Shown: one piece after another, positions 15,743 to 24,336 of the stretch
How positions within the stretch are numbered: position 1 is the stretch's first letter
Layout of the letters: every line of letters begins with the position of its first letter
Source: an uncultured Bryobacteraceae bacterium
GTDB lineage: Bacteria > Acidobacteriota > Terriglobia > Bryobacterales > Bryobacteraceae
Assembly: GCA_955652915.1 (NCBI GenBank)
Contig: CATPCJ010000280.1
Location: 1-52,195, forward strand
Reading direction: 5' to 3'
DNA length: 52,195 bases
Notes under the pieces: model-generated
Database searches by the model: none
Told to the model about the DNA's origin: nothing
What the model saw: the letters and a program-made list of their open reading frames with translations, nothing else
Made by a program: the position numbers and the translations under genes

Positions 15743-17536
15743 TTATTTTTGGACTTTGGCTTCCAGCTCGGCCCAGCGCGCGTAGAATTCAGCGACGAGT
15801 GCCTGGGCTTCTTGTAATTTTCGATAGGCCTCCGGCAGACGTTTTGCATCCGATGCGGCTTCTTCAACTTCACGCTGCAGGCGGGCCGCTTCTTCCTCCG
15901 CTTCCAAAATCTTTGCTTCCATCGTGTCCCACTCACGCTGGTCGATGTAGGATAACTTCCGTTTCGGCGAGGCGCCGTTGGCCTGCGGCTGCTGTTCTTT
16001 CACGCCGGCTTTCTCCGGAGATGGTTCGCCGCAGGCCGCCTCCCATTGCGAATAGTCGGCGAAAATTCCCGCGTCGCCCGATCCATTCAGTCCGACTACC
16101 ACCGTCGAGACGCGATCCAGCAGATAACGATCGTGACTGACCAGAACCAGCGCGCCCGGAAAATCGAGCAGGCTCTCTTCCAGGACCTCGAGCGTTGGAA
16201 TATCCAAGTCGTTGGTCGGCTCGTCCAGCAGCAGCACGTCCGCGGTCTGCGGCATAAGACGGGCAATCAGGACGCGGGCCCGCTCTCCACCCGAAAGACT
16301 GGACACCGGCATCTCCAGTTGATCGCTACGGAAGAGAAATCGCCGGGCCCATCCGGCCACGTGGATCGGGAGTCCGCGATAGATCACCGAATCGCCATCC
16401 GGGCAAAGCGTGCGGCGAAGGCTGATGTCCAGGTTCAAACGCTCCGTGCGGTCCTGCGCGAAGCTCACGATTTTCAGAACTTCGGCGCGCCGGATGCTTC
16501 CCTCATCGGGTTCGAGGCTGCCTTCGAATATCTTGAGCAGCGTGGTTTTTCCGCTTCCGTTCGCTCCCACCAAACCAATGCGGACGCCGGGCGAAAGGGT
16601 GATATCCAAATCCCGAAAGAGGACGCCCCCGCCCAAGGATTTCCCGATGCCTTCCGCTTCGATCAGCACTTTCGTTTGCCGGTCGGAGGCGGTAAAGTCG
16701 ATCTTTGCCGTCGAGGTGCGGTTGCGCGCCGTCACGGCCGACAGTTGTTCGATCAGCCGGCCAGCCGCGTCGATGCGCGCCTTCGATTTGCCCGTTCTGG
16801 CTCTGGGCCCCCGCCGAAGCCATTCCACTTCTCTCTTCACTTTTGTCGCCAGGGAATCCTGTTGCTTGGATTGCGCCTCGAAAAACTGCTCGCGTTTTTC
16901 CAGGAACTCGCTATAGTTCCCGTTCACCTGGAACGCACTTTGCGGATAGGCGGGATTGATCTCAACCATGCGAGTGGCCACGTTCTCTAGAAAATACCGG
17001 TCGTGGGTCACCACCAGACAGGCGTTCGCGCTGGTAATGGCGCGCTCCAGCCAGAGGATTCCGTCCAGATCCAAGTGATTTGTCGGCTCGTCCAACAGCA
17101 GCACGTCCGGCGAAGTAACCAGCGCGGCCGCGATGGCCAGCCTCTTTCTCCAGCCTCCCGATAATGCCGCCGCTGGCGCATCCGGATTCCGGATACCCGC
17201 GCGATCCAGCATCATCTCGATGCGCACCGTTTTCTCGCGATCGTCCAGATGCGCTCCGTTCAAGGCCGCGCGCAAAACTGAAGTGACGGTGTCACCCGTT
17301 TCGAACAGTGAATCTTGTGGGACGTAGGCCAAACGAGTCTGCTTGCGCAGGGCGCGATCGCCGGCGTCGGGCGGTTCATTGCCGGCCAGGATTTCGAGCA
17401 AGCTGGTTTTGCCGCTGCCATTCGGACCGATTAGCCCGGTGCGCTCACCTTCTGAAACGCTCAGCGAGAAATCTTCCAGCAGGACACGCGTTCCAAATGC
17501 CTTTCGGACACCGGAACAACTTAACAGGACGGCCAT
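15743..17536 (-). CDS. uup: ABC-F family ATPase (Uup-like)
   Basis: A 597-residue soluble protein with two ABC cassettes and no membrane segment. Cassette 1 has GPNGSGKTSLLE (near residue 38), signature AALSGGWRKRLA and Walker B LLLDEPTNHLD. Cassette 2 has GANGSGKTTLLK (near 329), signature SSLSGGERARVL and LLLDEPTNDLD. The linker between them is charged. The C-terminal ~80 residues form a coiled coil (EAKILEAEEEAARLQREVEE), the mark of Uup among ABC-F proteins. ABC-F factors act on stalled ribosomes and Uup also affects DNA transposition and excision. It is the last gene of an alr-permease-uup operon (10-bp gap) and stops 4 bp before repeat A. Confidence 0.88.
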   Translation of the reverse strand: MAVLLSCSGVRKAFGTRVLLEDFSLSVSEGERTGLIGPNGSGKTSLLEILAGNEPPDAGDRALRKQTRLAYVPQDSLFETGDTVTSVLRAALNGAHLDDREKTVRIEMMLDRAGIRNPDAPAAALSGGWRKRLAIAAALVTSPDVLLLDEPTNHLDLDGILWLERAITSANACLVVTHDRYFLENVATRMVEINPAYPQSAFQVNGNYSEFLEKREQFFEAQSKQQDSLATKVKREVEWLRRGPRARTGKSKARIDAAGRLIEQLSAVTARNRTSTAKIDFTASDRQTKVLIEAEGIGKSLGGGVLFRDLDITLSPGVRIGLVGANGSGKTTLLKIFEGSLEPDEGSIRRAEVLKIVSFAQDRTERLNLDISLRRTLCPDGDSVIYRGLPIHVAGWARRFLFRSDQLEMPVSSLSGGERARVLIARLMPQTADVLLLDEPTNDLDIPTLEVLEESLLDFPGALVLVSHDRYLLDRVSTVVVGLNGSGDAGIFADYSQWEAACGEPSPEKAGVKEQQPQANGASPKRKLSYIDQREWDTMEAKILEAEEEAARLQREVEEAASDAKRLPEAYRKLQEAQALVAEFYARWAELEAKVQK

Positions 17537-17546
17537 TCAATACGGC

Positions 17547-19961
17547 CTATTCATGCCGCAGCGCCTCCGTCGGATGGATATGGGTCGCCCGCCGCGCCGG
17601 CACATAGCTGGCGATCAGTGCCACCGCCAGAAACAAGACCGCGCTGCTCAAGAAGGTAATCGGATCGGTCGCGCTGATCCGGTACAACATGCTGGCCAGC
17701 GCGCGCGTGAGCGCCACGGAGACGATCAAACCAATCGCGACGCCGCTCAAAGTGAGCAGCAGCCCTTGGCCGATCACCAGTCGCAGAATATCGGCCTTGG
17801 CCGCACCCAACGCCATCCGAATGCCCATTTCCTGCGTCCGCTGCGCAACTGAATAGGCGATGACGCCGTAGATGCCGACTATCGCGAGAATCAGAGCGGT
17901 CGCCGAGAAGATTGCCAACAGGAACATGGTGAAGCGCGGTTCCGAGCCGGCCGATTCCAGCACTTCCTCCAGCGTTTTGATGTTGGTGACGGGTTGATCT
18001 TTATCGATCGCGGAAATCTGCGCGCGCACGGCCGAGATCAATCCGTGCGGATCTTGCGTGGTCCGAATCGTCAGATTCAGCGCGGCCCAAGGCATTTGCG
18101 GAAATGGCAGGAAAAGTTCGGGAATGGTATCCTTCGCGAGCTTTCCGTTCTTAATATCGCCCAGCACGCCCACCACTTGCGCGGGCTTGGCAAAGCCCAT
18201 GTAAATGCGCTTCCCAATCGGATTCTCGCGCGGCCAATATTGACGGACTACGGCCTGATTCACCATCACCACCGGCGGCGCACCGGCGGCGTCATTCCCG
18301 GTGAACGTGCGCCCCCGCAATAACGGCACGCGCAAAACCTTGGTGTAGTCGGGACTGATGGTTTGAATATTCAGGATGGGCCGTTGGCCGAGCGGGAGCT
18401 CCGGCTGTCCCTCCAGCAGCGCCGGACTTCTCCGCGTGGTATGCACCGGCATAGCGGAAGAGATGGCGACGGACTCCGCGCCCGGCAGAGTTCGTACCCG
18501 CTTCAGCGCTTCGTTGTAGAAAGCGATCATCTGTGGACTGGTTGCGTACTTGGTGGGCGGCAAAAACATCCGCATGGACAAAACATTTTTCGGATCGAAG
18601 CCTGGAGTATCGTTCTGGAGACGAATGTAGCTTCGAACCAGCAAACCCGAGCACACCAACAGAACCACGGAAAGCGCTACCTGCGAGACCACCAGAATAC
18701 TGCGGGCCTTGTGTCGCCGCCGGCCACCGGTGCTGCCGCGGCCTTCATCGCGGAGCACGGTATTCAGGTCCGCGTTCGAGAGTTGAAGCGCTGGAACGAG
18801 CCCGAAGACCAGTCCACTGCCCAGCGAGATGGCTAGTGTGAAAGCCAGGACGCGCGCGTCCATATGCAGATTGGCGAGATGCGGAAGAGTGGGGGGGGCG
18901 AGCGTCGACAATGCGCGCGTCCCCCACTGGCTCAGCACAATACCAACCATTCCGCCGCCGCCGGCCAGCAGCAGGCTTTCGATTATCAATTGACGCAGCA
19001 GCACTCCGCGGGTGGCGCCGAGGGCGGCTCGAACCGCGATCTCTTTCTTACGGCCGAGCGCGCGCGAGAGCAGCAGGCTGGCCACATTCGCGCAAGCGAT
19101 CAGCAACACCAATCCAACGGCTCCCAGCAACAGAAGAAGAGTAGGGAGGATATCCTCCACCAGTAGCAGCCACAGATCCCTGATATTCACCACCCGTTTC
19201 GGATCGGAATCGGGGAGGCCGGGATTGGCTTGCTGATATCGCCGATTGAGAACCTCCATTTCCGCTTGTGCCTGGGAGCGCGAGACTCCTGGACGCAAGC
19301 GCGCAACGGCACTCAAGAATGCGGCGCCTCGCTGCACCTGCTGCACTGTTATCAGGTTCAAGTCGTACACGCGCGGAGCCCAAATATCGATCTTGTCGCC
19401 CAGGTAGGAGAAAGTAAAATCCGCCGGCAGTACACCAATCACGGTGTAGTCGCGGGAATCGAGAGTGATATTGTGGCCGGCGATATCGCGCGCGCCTCCA
19501 AAATGCGTCATCCAAAACGAGTGGCTGATCAACGCCACCAGCTTGCCGCCGGGCTGGTCCTCGCTTGCGGTGAAGGTGCGGCCCAGCAGGGGACGCACAC
19601 CCAGAACCTCGAAGAAATTCCAAGAGGTGCGGGCCGAAGGAATCTCTTCGGCGTCTCCACGTCCACGGAAATTGAAGCTTTCATTCGTAATTACGGTGAC
19701 GCCGGAAAACGAGCGCGCTTGTTCCTGGATAGCCAGGAATCGCAGATACGACATTGCCAAGGGTTGTCTATTTGCATCCGCCACCCCGATAAAAACCAGG
19801 CGGCTCGGGTCCGCGTACGGCAGGGGAGCCAGCAAAAGAGCATTTGTGACGGTGAAAATCGCCGTATTGGCGCCGATTCCTAGAGCCAGCGTGAGTACGG
19901 CAATGACGGTGAAGCCGGGGCTTCTCGCCAACATGCGGAATGCGTACCGAAGGTCTTTCAT
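17547..19961 (-). CDS. ADOP-type MacB/FtsX permease
   Basis: An 804-residue 'acidobacterial duplicated orphan permease'. It starts MKDLRYAFRMLARSPGFTVI with the family's ALGIGANTAIFTVTNALLL first helix. A MacB-like periplasmic core follows, then an FtsX helix bundle (ILPTLLLLLGAVGLVLLIAC, ALGRKKEIAVRAALGA). The arrangement is then repeated: second core from about residue 430, second FtsX bundle at the end (RTQEMGIRMALGAAKADIL). No ATPase of the MacB type is next to it, as usual for these orphans; the ABC-F neighbour is not a transport ATPase. The open frame extends upstream to 20507, but that part is the alr gene read out of frame. The ATG at 19961 shares one base with the alr stop (TGATG), implying translational coupling. 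Confidence 0.88.
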   Translation of the reverse strand: MKDLRYAFRMLARSPGFTVIAVLTLALGIGANTAIFTVTNALLLAPLPYADPSRLVFIGVADANRQPLAMSYLRFLAIQEQARSFSGVTVITNESFNFRGRGDAEEIPSARTSWNFFEVLGVRPLLGRTFTASEDQPGGKLVALISHSFWMTHFGGARDIAGHNITLDSRDYTVIGVLPADFTFSYLGDKIDIWAPRVYDLNLITVQQVQRGAAFLSAVARLRPGVSRSQAQAEMEVLNRRYQQANPGLPDSDPKRVVNIRDLWLLLVEDILPTLLLLLGAVGLVLLIACANVASLLLSRALGRKKEIAVRAALGATRGVLLRQLIIESLLLAGGGGMVGIVLSQWGTRALSTLAPPTLPHLANLHMDARVLAFTLAISLGSGLVFGLVPALQLSNADLNTVLRDEGRGSTGGRRRHKARSILVVSQVALSVVLLVCSGLLVRSYIRLQNDTPGFDPKNVLSMRMFLPPTKYATSPQMIAFYNEALKRVRTLPGAESVAISSAMPVHTTRRSPALLEGQPELPLGQRPILNIQTISPDYTKVLRVPLLRGRTFTGNDAAGAPPVVMVNQAVVRQYWPRENPIGKRIYMGFAKPAQVVGVLGDIKNGKLAKDTIPELFLPFPQMPWAALNLTIRTTQDPHGLISAVRAQISAIDKDQPVTNIKTLEEVLESAGSEPRFTMFLLAIFSATALILAIVGIYGVIAYSVAQRTQEMGIRMALGAAKADILRLVIGQGLLLTLSGVAIGLIVSVALTRALASMLYRISATDPITFLSSAVLFLAVALIASYVPARRATHIHPTEALRHE

Positions 19962-21103
19962 CAAACGTGATCCAAGTAGATTCTCTTTACGCGCGCGTGA
20001 ATGCCGCACAGAACGCTGTAGGAAATGGTGCCCGCAATGCGCGCGATCTGCTGCGCGTCGATGGAGGCGTCGCCCTCCGTGCCCAGCAGCGTTACGGCGT
20101 CGCCGGTCTGGACCGGCGGGCAATTGGTTATATCGATCGTAGTGAGATCCATGGAGACGGCGCCAATGATGGGCGCAAAGTGGCCCTTCACGATGACGCG
20201 CCCCTTGTTCGACAAGCGGTGCGGAATGCCATCCGCATAGCCGGCCGCCAGCACCGCGATGCGTACCGCATGCGTTGCTTTGAATATCCCTCCATATCCT
20301 ACCAAGGCGCCCGCGGGTAAGTCTTTCACGGCGAGCACGGCCGATTTCCACGTAAGCGCGGGCTTCACCTTCAGAATGGGCTGCGGCGTCGTCGCTTTTG
20401 TCAGCGCGGTGACGTAGCCATAGATGGCATGACCGGGCCGCACCATTCGCTGCCAGGCTTCGCGCCGGCCGTAAATTATCGGCGTGCTGCTCGACATGTG
20501 CAGCCAAGGCGGCTTCACGCCATTTCGTGCCAGCTCATCGCAGACCGCGGCAAAGGCCCGGGTTTGTTCGTCCGTTTGGGAAGAAGCATAGTTAGCGGCT
20601 GATGCCAAATGAGTCATCACCCCTTCCAATCGCGCCTGCCGGGCTTCGCCGACCGCCTCAAGAATCTCTCGCGCCGAAGCGCGGGTGCCGAGCCGCCCCA
20701 TCCCAGTGTCGATTTTCAGATGATAGGGCGCCACGACGCCTCGCTCACTTGCCATCCTATCCCATTCGCGTATGTCCTCCAGCGAATGAATGACGGGTGT
20801 CAGATTGCAATCCAGCAGCCGCATGCGCTCGATCGGCAGAAAATCGGCCATCACGAGAATCCGGGCGGTGATGCCATGTTCGCGCAGTATCGCGCCCTCG
20901 TCGACGTTGCTGACGGCCAGCCAGCGCGCGCCCTCCGCGGTCAGCGTCCGGGAAACTTCGATCGCGCCATGGCGATACGCGTCGGCCTTCACCACAGGCA
21001 TAACTTCCACGCCGGGACCGACCACGCCGCGGACCGCTTGGAAATTTGCGGCAATCTGTGGGAGGGAGATTTCTACCCAGGATCGGTAGGCGGAAGGGCC
21101 CAT
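19961..21103 (-). CDS. alr: Alanine racemase
   Basis: A 380-residue PLP-dependent racemase that makes D-alanine for peptidoglycan. The PLP lysine is in VVKADAYRHGA (near residue 39); the usual KADAYGHG has Arg in place of the first Gly. The substrate-side region HLKIDTGMGRLG is at about 127-138, and the catalytic tyrosine is in VLAAGYADGIPHRLSNKG. The C-terminal beta domain contains IIGAVSMDLTTIDIT. Length is normal. It is the first gene of a probable operon with the ADOP permease and ABC-F gene. Its upstream gap is largely taken up by repeat copy B. Confidence 0.94.
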   Translation of the reverse strand: MGPSAYRSWVEISLPQIAANFQAVRGVVGPGVEVMPVVKADAYRHGAIEVSRTLTAEGARWLAVSNVDEGAILREHGITARILVMADFLPIERMRLLDCNLTPVIHSLEDIREWDRMASERGVVAPYHLKIDTGMGRLGTRASAREILEAVGEARQARLEGVMTHLASAANYASSQTDEQTRAFAAVCDELARNGVKPPWLHMSSSTPIIYGRREAWQRMVRPGHAIYGYVTALTKATTPQPILKVKPALTWKSAVLAVKDLPAGALVGYGGIFKATHAVRIAVLAAGYADGIPHRLSNKGRVIVKGHFAPIIGAVSMDLTTIDITNCPPVQTGDAVTLLGTEGDASIDAQQIARIAGTISYSVLCGIHARVKRIYLDHV

Positions 21104-21123
21104 AAGTTAATGGTAACCGGCAC

Positions 21124-21236
21124 GTGGCGCGGGCACTTTGTCTGCGGGCTCGAGACTCATCTCGAGCCTCTTCTCCCCAGAGCATCGAGATGAGTCTCGA
21201 TGCAGCAGACTGAAGTCTGACTGGAGTCCGCGCCAC
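21124..21236 (-). repeat. Dispersed palindromic repeat, copy B (reversed)
   Basis: A 113-bp element with the same 9-bp inverted ends (GTGGCGCGG at 21124-21132, CCGCGCCAC at 21228-21236). Its internal hairpins are in the opposite order to copy A: GGCTCGAGA/TCTCGAGCC at 21147-21168, then GCATCGAGA/TCTCGATGC at 21182-21203. In the first hairpin a C:G pair of copy A (15695:15714) is replaced by G:C (21148:21167), a compensatory change. It fills the gap between alr and the next glycosyltransferase. Confidence 0.87.
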
Positions 21237-21238
21237 AT

Positions 21239-22324
21239 TCAGCTGCGACGCCCAAGTTTCAACAACAGGTTCTCATATTGGTCCGTCACCGCGTCCCAGC
21301 TATAAACCTTCGCTACTCGCTCAGCCGCGCGCCGCCCCCATTCAGCGCGCTCCCCGGCCGGCATGGCCAGCACCTGCTCCAGCTTTGCGCCGAGCTCGCC
21401 CGCTTCGAACGGGATACCAGCGTCGTCCGCTACTTCCGCGTTTTCCGGAGTGTTCAAGAACAGCACCAGCGCGCCGCGGCCCATCGCTTCAATCAGCGCC
21501 GGGTGCGTGCCTCCGACCTCGGTGGCGTGGATGTACGCCAAGCAGTGCGACAGCAGCTCGTGATACTCGCGGCCATAGATCGCGCCCGGCATAACGATGC
21601 GCGAGTCCCGGGTGTCCCGCACGCGATCGATGTATTCCCGCGCGTATGGCGCATCGCCGATCAGGGCCAGTTTTCGCGAAGTCGCCACTTTCTCAAATTC
21701 CCGCCGCACCAGCAGCGCGTTGTTCTCGGGCTCCATGCGGCTCACATAGAGAAAATATCCACGATGCTCCAGGCCCAACCTTACCAGCGCAGCATCGCTT
21801 TCGAGCGCTCCAACCTCCGCTCCATAAGGAATAAATTCGGAAGTCTTGCGATAACGCTCCAGATAGTATTCCGCGATCTTGCGCGCATCGGTCACAACCA
21901 CGTTCGGGCAGAACGTCGCCAGCCACTCTGAAACCAAATACCAGGTACGCGCCAGCTTGTTCCACTTCTTCCGCTTCCGTTCCAAGCCGTCCACGTTGAG
22001 TGCCACCGGTATCCCGCCCATCCGCGGCCAGAACGTAAAGATGGCATTCGCCGCGTTGCAATACAGCGCGGCATCCGCGCGATGAAACAGCAGGTGCAGC
22101 GTCGAAAGAAAAGTGTGAACAATGGTATCGAAATACTTGTGACGCCAAGTGCGCAAGGAAACCAGGGAGACGCCGCGATAAGTCGACCCGGAGTGCCGCT
22201 CGCGGCAATAAACGGTTACGCGGTGCCCACGCAGAACAAGCCGAGCGGAAAGTTCTTCGGCAAAAGTTTCAAATCCGCCATACCTGGCCGGAATCCCGCG
22301 CGTGCCGAGAATAGCGATCCTCAC
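21239..22324 (-). CDS. GT4-type glycosyltransferase (DUF1972/rhamnosyltransferase-like)
   Basis: A 361-residue GT-B fold glycosyltransferase. The N-terminus IAILGTRGIPARYGGFETFA is diagnostic of the DUF1972 family that acts in rhamnose-containing and other exopolysaccharide assembly. The C-terminal donor half holds GYFLYVSRMEPENNALLV and a Glu-rich site in YIHATEVGGTHPALIEAMGRG (near residue 275), the E-x7-E region that binds the nucleotide sugar. It is the last gene of a five-gene glycosyltransferase run (21239-26150), all on the minus strand with short gaps or overlaps. Donor and acceptor cannot be read. The stop lies 3 bp beyond repeat copy B. Confidence 0.86.
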   Translation of the reverse strand: MRIAILGTRGIPARYGGFETFAEELSARLVLRGHRVTVYCRERHSGSTYRGVSLVSLRTWRHKYFDTIVHTFLSTLHLLFHRADAALYCNAANAIFTFWPRMGGIPVALNVDGLERKRKKWNKLARTWYLVSEWLATFCPNVVVTDARKIAEYYLERYRKTSEFIPYGAEVGALESDAALVRLGLEHRGYFLYVSRMEPENNALLVRREFEKVATSRKLALIGDAPYAREYIDRVRDTRDSRIVMPGAIYGREYHELLSHCLAYIHATEVGGTHPALIEAMGRGALVLFLNTPENAEVADDAGIPFEAGELGAKLEQVLAMPAGERAEWGRRAAERVAKVYSWDAVTDQYENLLLKLGRRS

Positions 22325-22347
22325 CTTTTATTCTGTATCGCCCGGAC

Positions 22348-23403
22348 CTAGCCGCGGCCCGCTTTCGTCGCGCGAGCCAAAGCGCGGGCCGACGTCTTGA
22401 TCTTGTTCGCCGGCGAGCTCACCGGCTTATAACGGAACCAACTGGCGATATAGTCGTCGTCCACACGTTTTCGGCTCATGATTTCGCGCCGCTTCGCCAC
22501 TACACGCTTCCAATTTTTGGCGACGTACCAGAACGCCTTCAGCGAACTCTGCTCGCGGACCAGGCAACACGAAAACACCACAATGTCGCGCGTGGTGATG
22601 GAGAACCAGTTGCGCCAGTATAAATCGCCGGTTATGTTCTTTATGCGCATCAGGAAGCGGTTCTTCACCGAGTGCATATTGATCGCCGGCGGAAGCGCCC
22701 GCCGATTCCCAGGCAGAACGTTGCGGACGTGATAGCCGCGCGCGTGCGGCGTGTACACGCAGCGCCAGCCCATCAATTGAGCGCGCCAGGCTACATCCGC
22801 ATCCTCGCGATAAACAAAGAAATCGGGATCGAAGAACTCATCGTCCAGCGAGATATCGTCGATCATCCGGCGGCGGTACAATGCCGCGGCGGCCGTGGCG
22901 CCGAAAACATATTCATGCTGCAGATAGTGTCCGTTATCCACTTCCTGGCTGCCGCGATCCAGGTGGCGCAGCATGGGAGTGAAGTAGATCCCCGTGGAAT
23001 CCACCAGCGGCTTGTCGGGAAGATCGAAGGTTGCGAGAATGGCCAGCAGCTTTCCGCAGACGGTCCCGATCTTTGGATCGAACTGGCCTGCATCCACCAG
23101 GGCCTGAATGAAATTCGGAAGCAACAAAACATCCGGGTTTAGCGTTAACACCCACTCGCCGCCGCTGATTCGAATGGCCTGATTCTGTGCCGCCGCGAAT
23201 CCGATGTTTTCGTCGTTATAGACGATCTGGCAGCGATCCTCGAATTGCTCCAGAATGTCGGCGGTCCCGTCGGTGGAAGCATTGTCGATGACAATGATTT
23301 CCCGGTTGGGGTAACGTTGCGCCAAAACCGACTCAAGGCATCGTTTGATAAATCGACCGCTATTGAAGGTTACGATTGTTACGGAAACCCGGCCGTTAGA
23401 CAT
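22348..23403 (-). CDS. GT2 family glycosyltransferase
   Basis: A 351-residue GT-A enzyme. The sequence SVTIVTFNSGRFIKRCLESV opens the fold. IVIDNASTDGTADIL is the nucleotide-sugar region, WVLTLNPDV gives the metal-binding acidic motif (near residue 90) and FVYREDADVAWRAQLMGW holds the likely catalytic acids. It resembles rhamnosyl/galactosyl transferases such as WbbL. A hydrophobic stretch (SITTRDIVVFSCCLVRE) near 270 and a basic tail may tether it to the membrane. The basic C-terminus (ALARATKAGRG) is unusual but short. The neighbouring glycosyltransferases suggest one polysaccharide assembly pathway. Confidence 0.86.
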   Translation of the reverse strand: MSNGRVSVTIVTFNSGRFIKRCLESVLAQRYPNREIIVIDNASTDGTADILEQFEDRCQIVYNDENIGFAAAQNQAIRISGGEWVLTLNPDVLLLPNFIQALVDAGQFDPKIGTVCGKLLAILATFDLPDKPLVDSTGIYFTPMLRHLDRGSQEVDNGHYLQHEYVFGATAAAALYRRRMIDDISLDDEFFDPDFFVYREDADVAWRAQLMGWRCVYTPHARGYHVRNVLPGNRRALPPAINMHSVKNRFLMRIKNITGDLYWRNWFSITTRDIVVFSCCLVREQSSLKAFWYVAKNWKRVVAKRREIMSRKRVDDDYIASWFRYKPVSSPANKIKTSARALARATKAGRG

Positions 23404-23424
23404 GTATGTGGGTCGTGTCTCTAT

Positions 23425-24336
23425 TCATTTAAATTTCGTGCCAACCGCCTTACCACTCAACGCGATTTTCGCTACCTTCGCATAGACCGGAATCGGCCTG
23501 AAGCTCCCCCGGCGAATCGTCTCGAACACTGCCCGCAACATGGAGCCTAGCACTACTGCCGCGCTCACTCCCCTAAATGCATACGGCCGAAAGTGCTTAG
23601 AGGCGTACCTTAGAAGGCTAGCATACCAATAAACCTGTCGGCATCCCCAATTCAGCCTTGCAATACTATGACCACCTTGATGATGCGCCGTAACCTCCGG
23701 TACATACAGGATTTTCAGCCCCAGATCGCGTGCCCGCTTCGAAAAATCCACATCCTCAAACCAGAGCGGACGGAACTGTGTGTCAAATCCCCCCAGCCGA
23801 TGCCACACTTCGCGGCGAAACATGAGAAATGCCCCGGGCGGCTGGTCGACTTCGGACGGCTTGGAAAGGTCGACATCCAGGCAACGGTACTTCCGGTTAA
23901 CCGGGTTGGACGGGAATAATCGATTGACGCCGAGCGACTCAAATGCCAGGGTCCAGGCAGTAGGGAATCGCCGCAGCGTGAATCCGGCCTGAACTTTGCC
24001 GGCTTCATCCAGCAATTGCCCCGTGGCCAATCCGACGCCCTCACCCGAGCAGGCTTCCGCCAGCCGTTCGATGGAAGTGGAGAGTTCCACGTCCGGATTC
24101 AGCAGCAGGATCAGTTCCGTGTCGAGCGCTTCCACGCCCTGATTTGCCGCCGCCGCGAAACCCAGGTTGGAGGAGTTCACGATCAGCTTCACCGCCGATT
24201 TTTCCCGGACGACATTCACGGTGTCATCCTCGGAATGATTGTCGACAACGACGACGGGTAAAGGCGCGCAGGAAGCCAGGCACCGTTCAATGACATCCGC
24301 CGAGTTGTAGGTCACCACGACGACGCCTGTGGTCAT
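23425..24336 (-). CDS. GT2 family glycosyltransferase
   Basis: A 303-residue GT-A enzyme. The start is ATG 24336 (MTTGVVVVTYNSADVIERCL), which overlaps the stop of the upstream gene by 4 bp (ATGA). The open frame runs 134 codons further upstream, but that part is the neighbour's C-terminus out of frame. Motifs: VVVDNHSEDDTVNVV, LILLLNPDVELS (metal site near residue 85), PLWFEDVDFSKRARDLGL (acidic site near 190) and AHHQGGHSIARL. It closely resembles the two flanking GT2 enzymes, suggesting a family expanded by duplication. Sugar specificity is unknown. Confidence 0.87.
   Translation of the reverse strand: MTTGVVVVTYNSADVIERCLASCAPLPVVVVDNHSEDDTVNVVREKSAVKLIVNSSNLGFAAAANQGVEALDTELILLLNPDVELSTSIERLAEACSGEGVGLATGQLLDEAGKVQAGFTLRRFPTAWTLAFESLGVNRLFPSNPVNRKYRCLDVDLSKPSEVDQPPGAFLMFRREVWHRLGGFDTQFRPLWFEDVDFSKRARDLGLKILYVPEVTAHHQGGHSIARLNWGCRQVYWYASLLRYASKHFRPYAFRGVSAAVVLGSMLRAVFETIRRGSFRPIPVYAKVAKIALSGKAVGTKFK

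Noticed and set aside
19962..20507. N-terminal 182-residue extension of the permease frame
   Set aside because: It is the alanine racemase gene read in another frame. The permease family begins at MKDLRYAFRM, and ATG 19961 is coupled to the alr stop.
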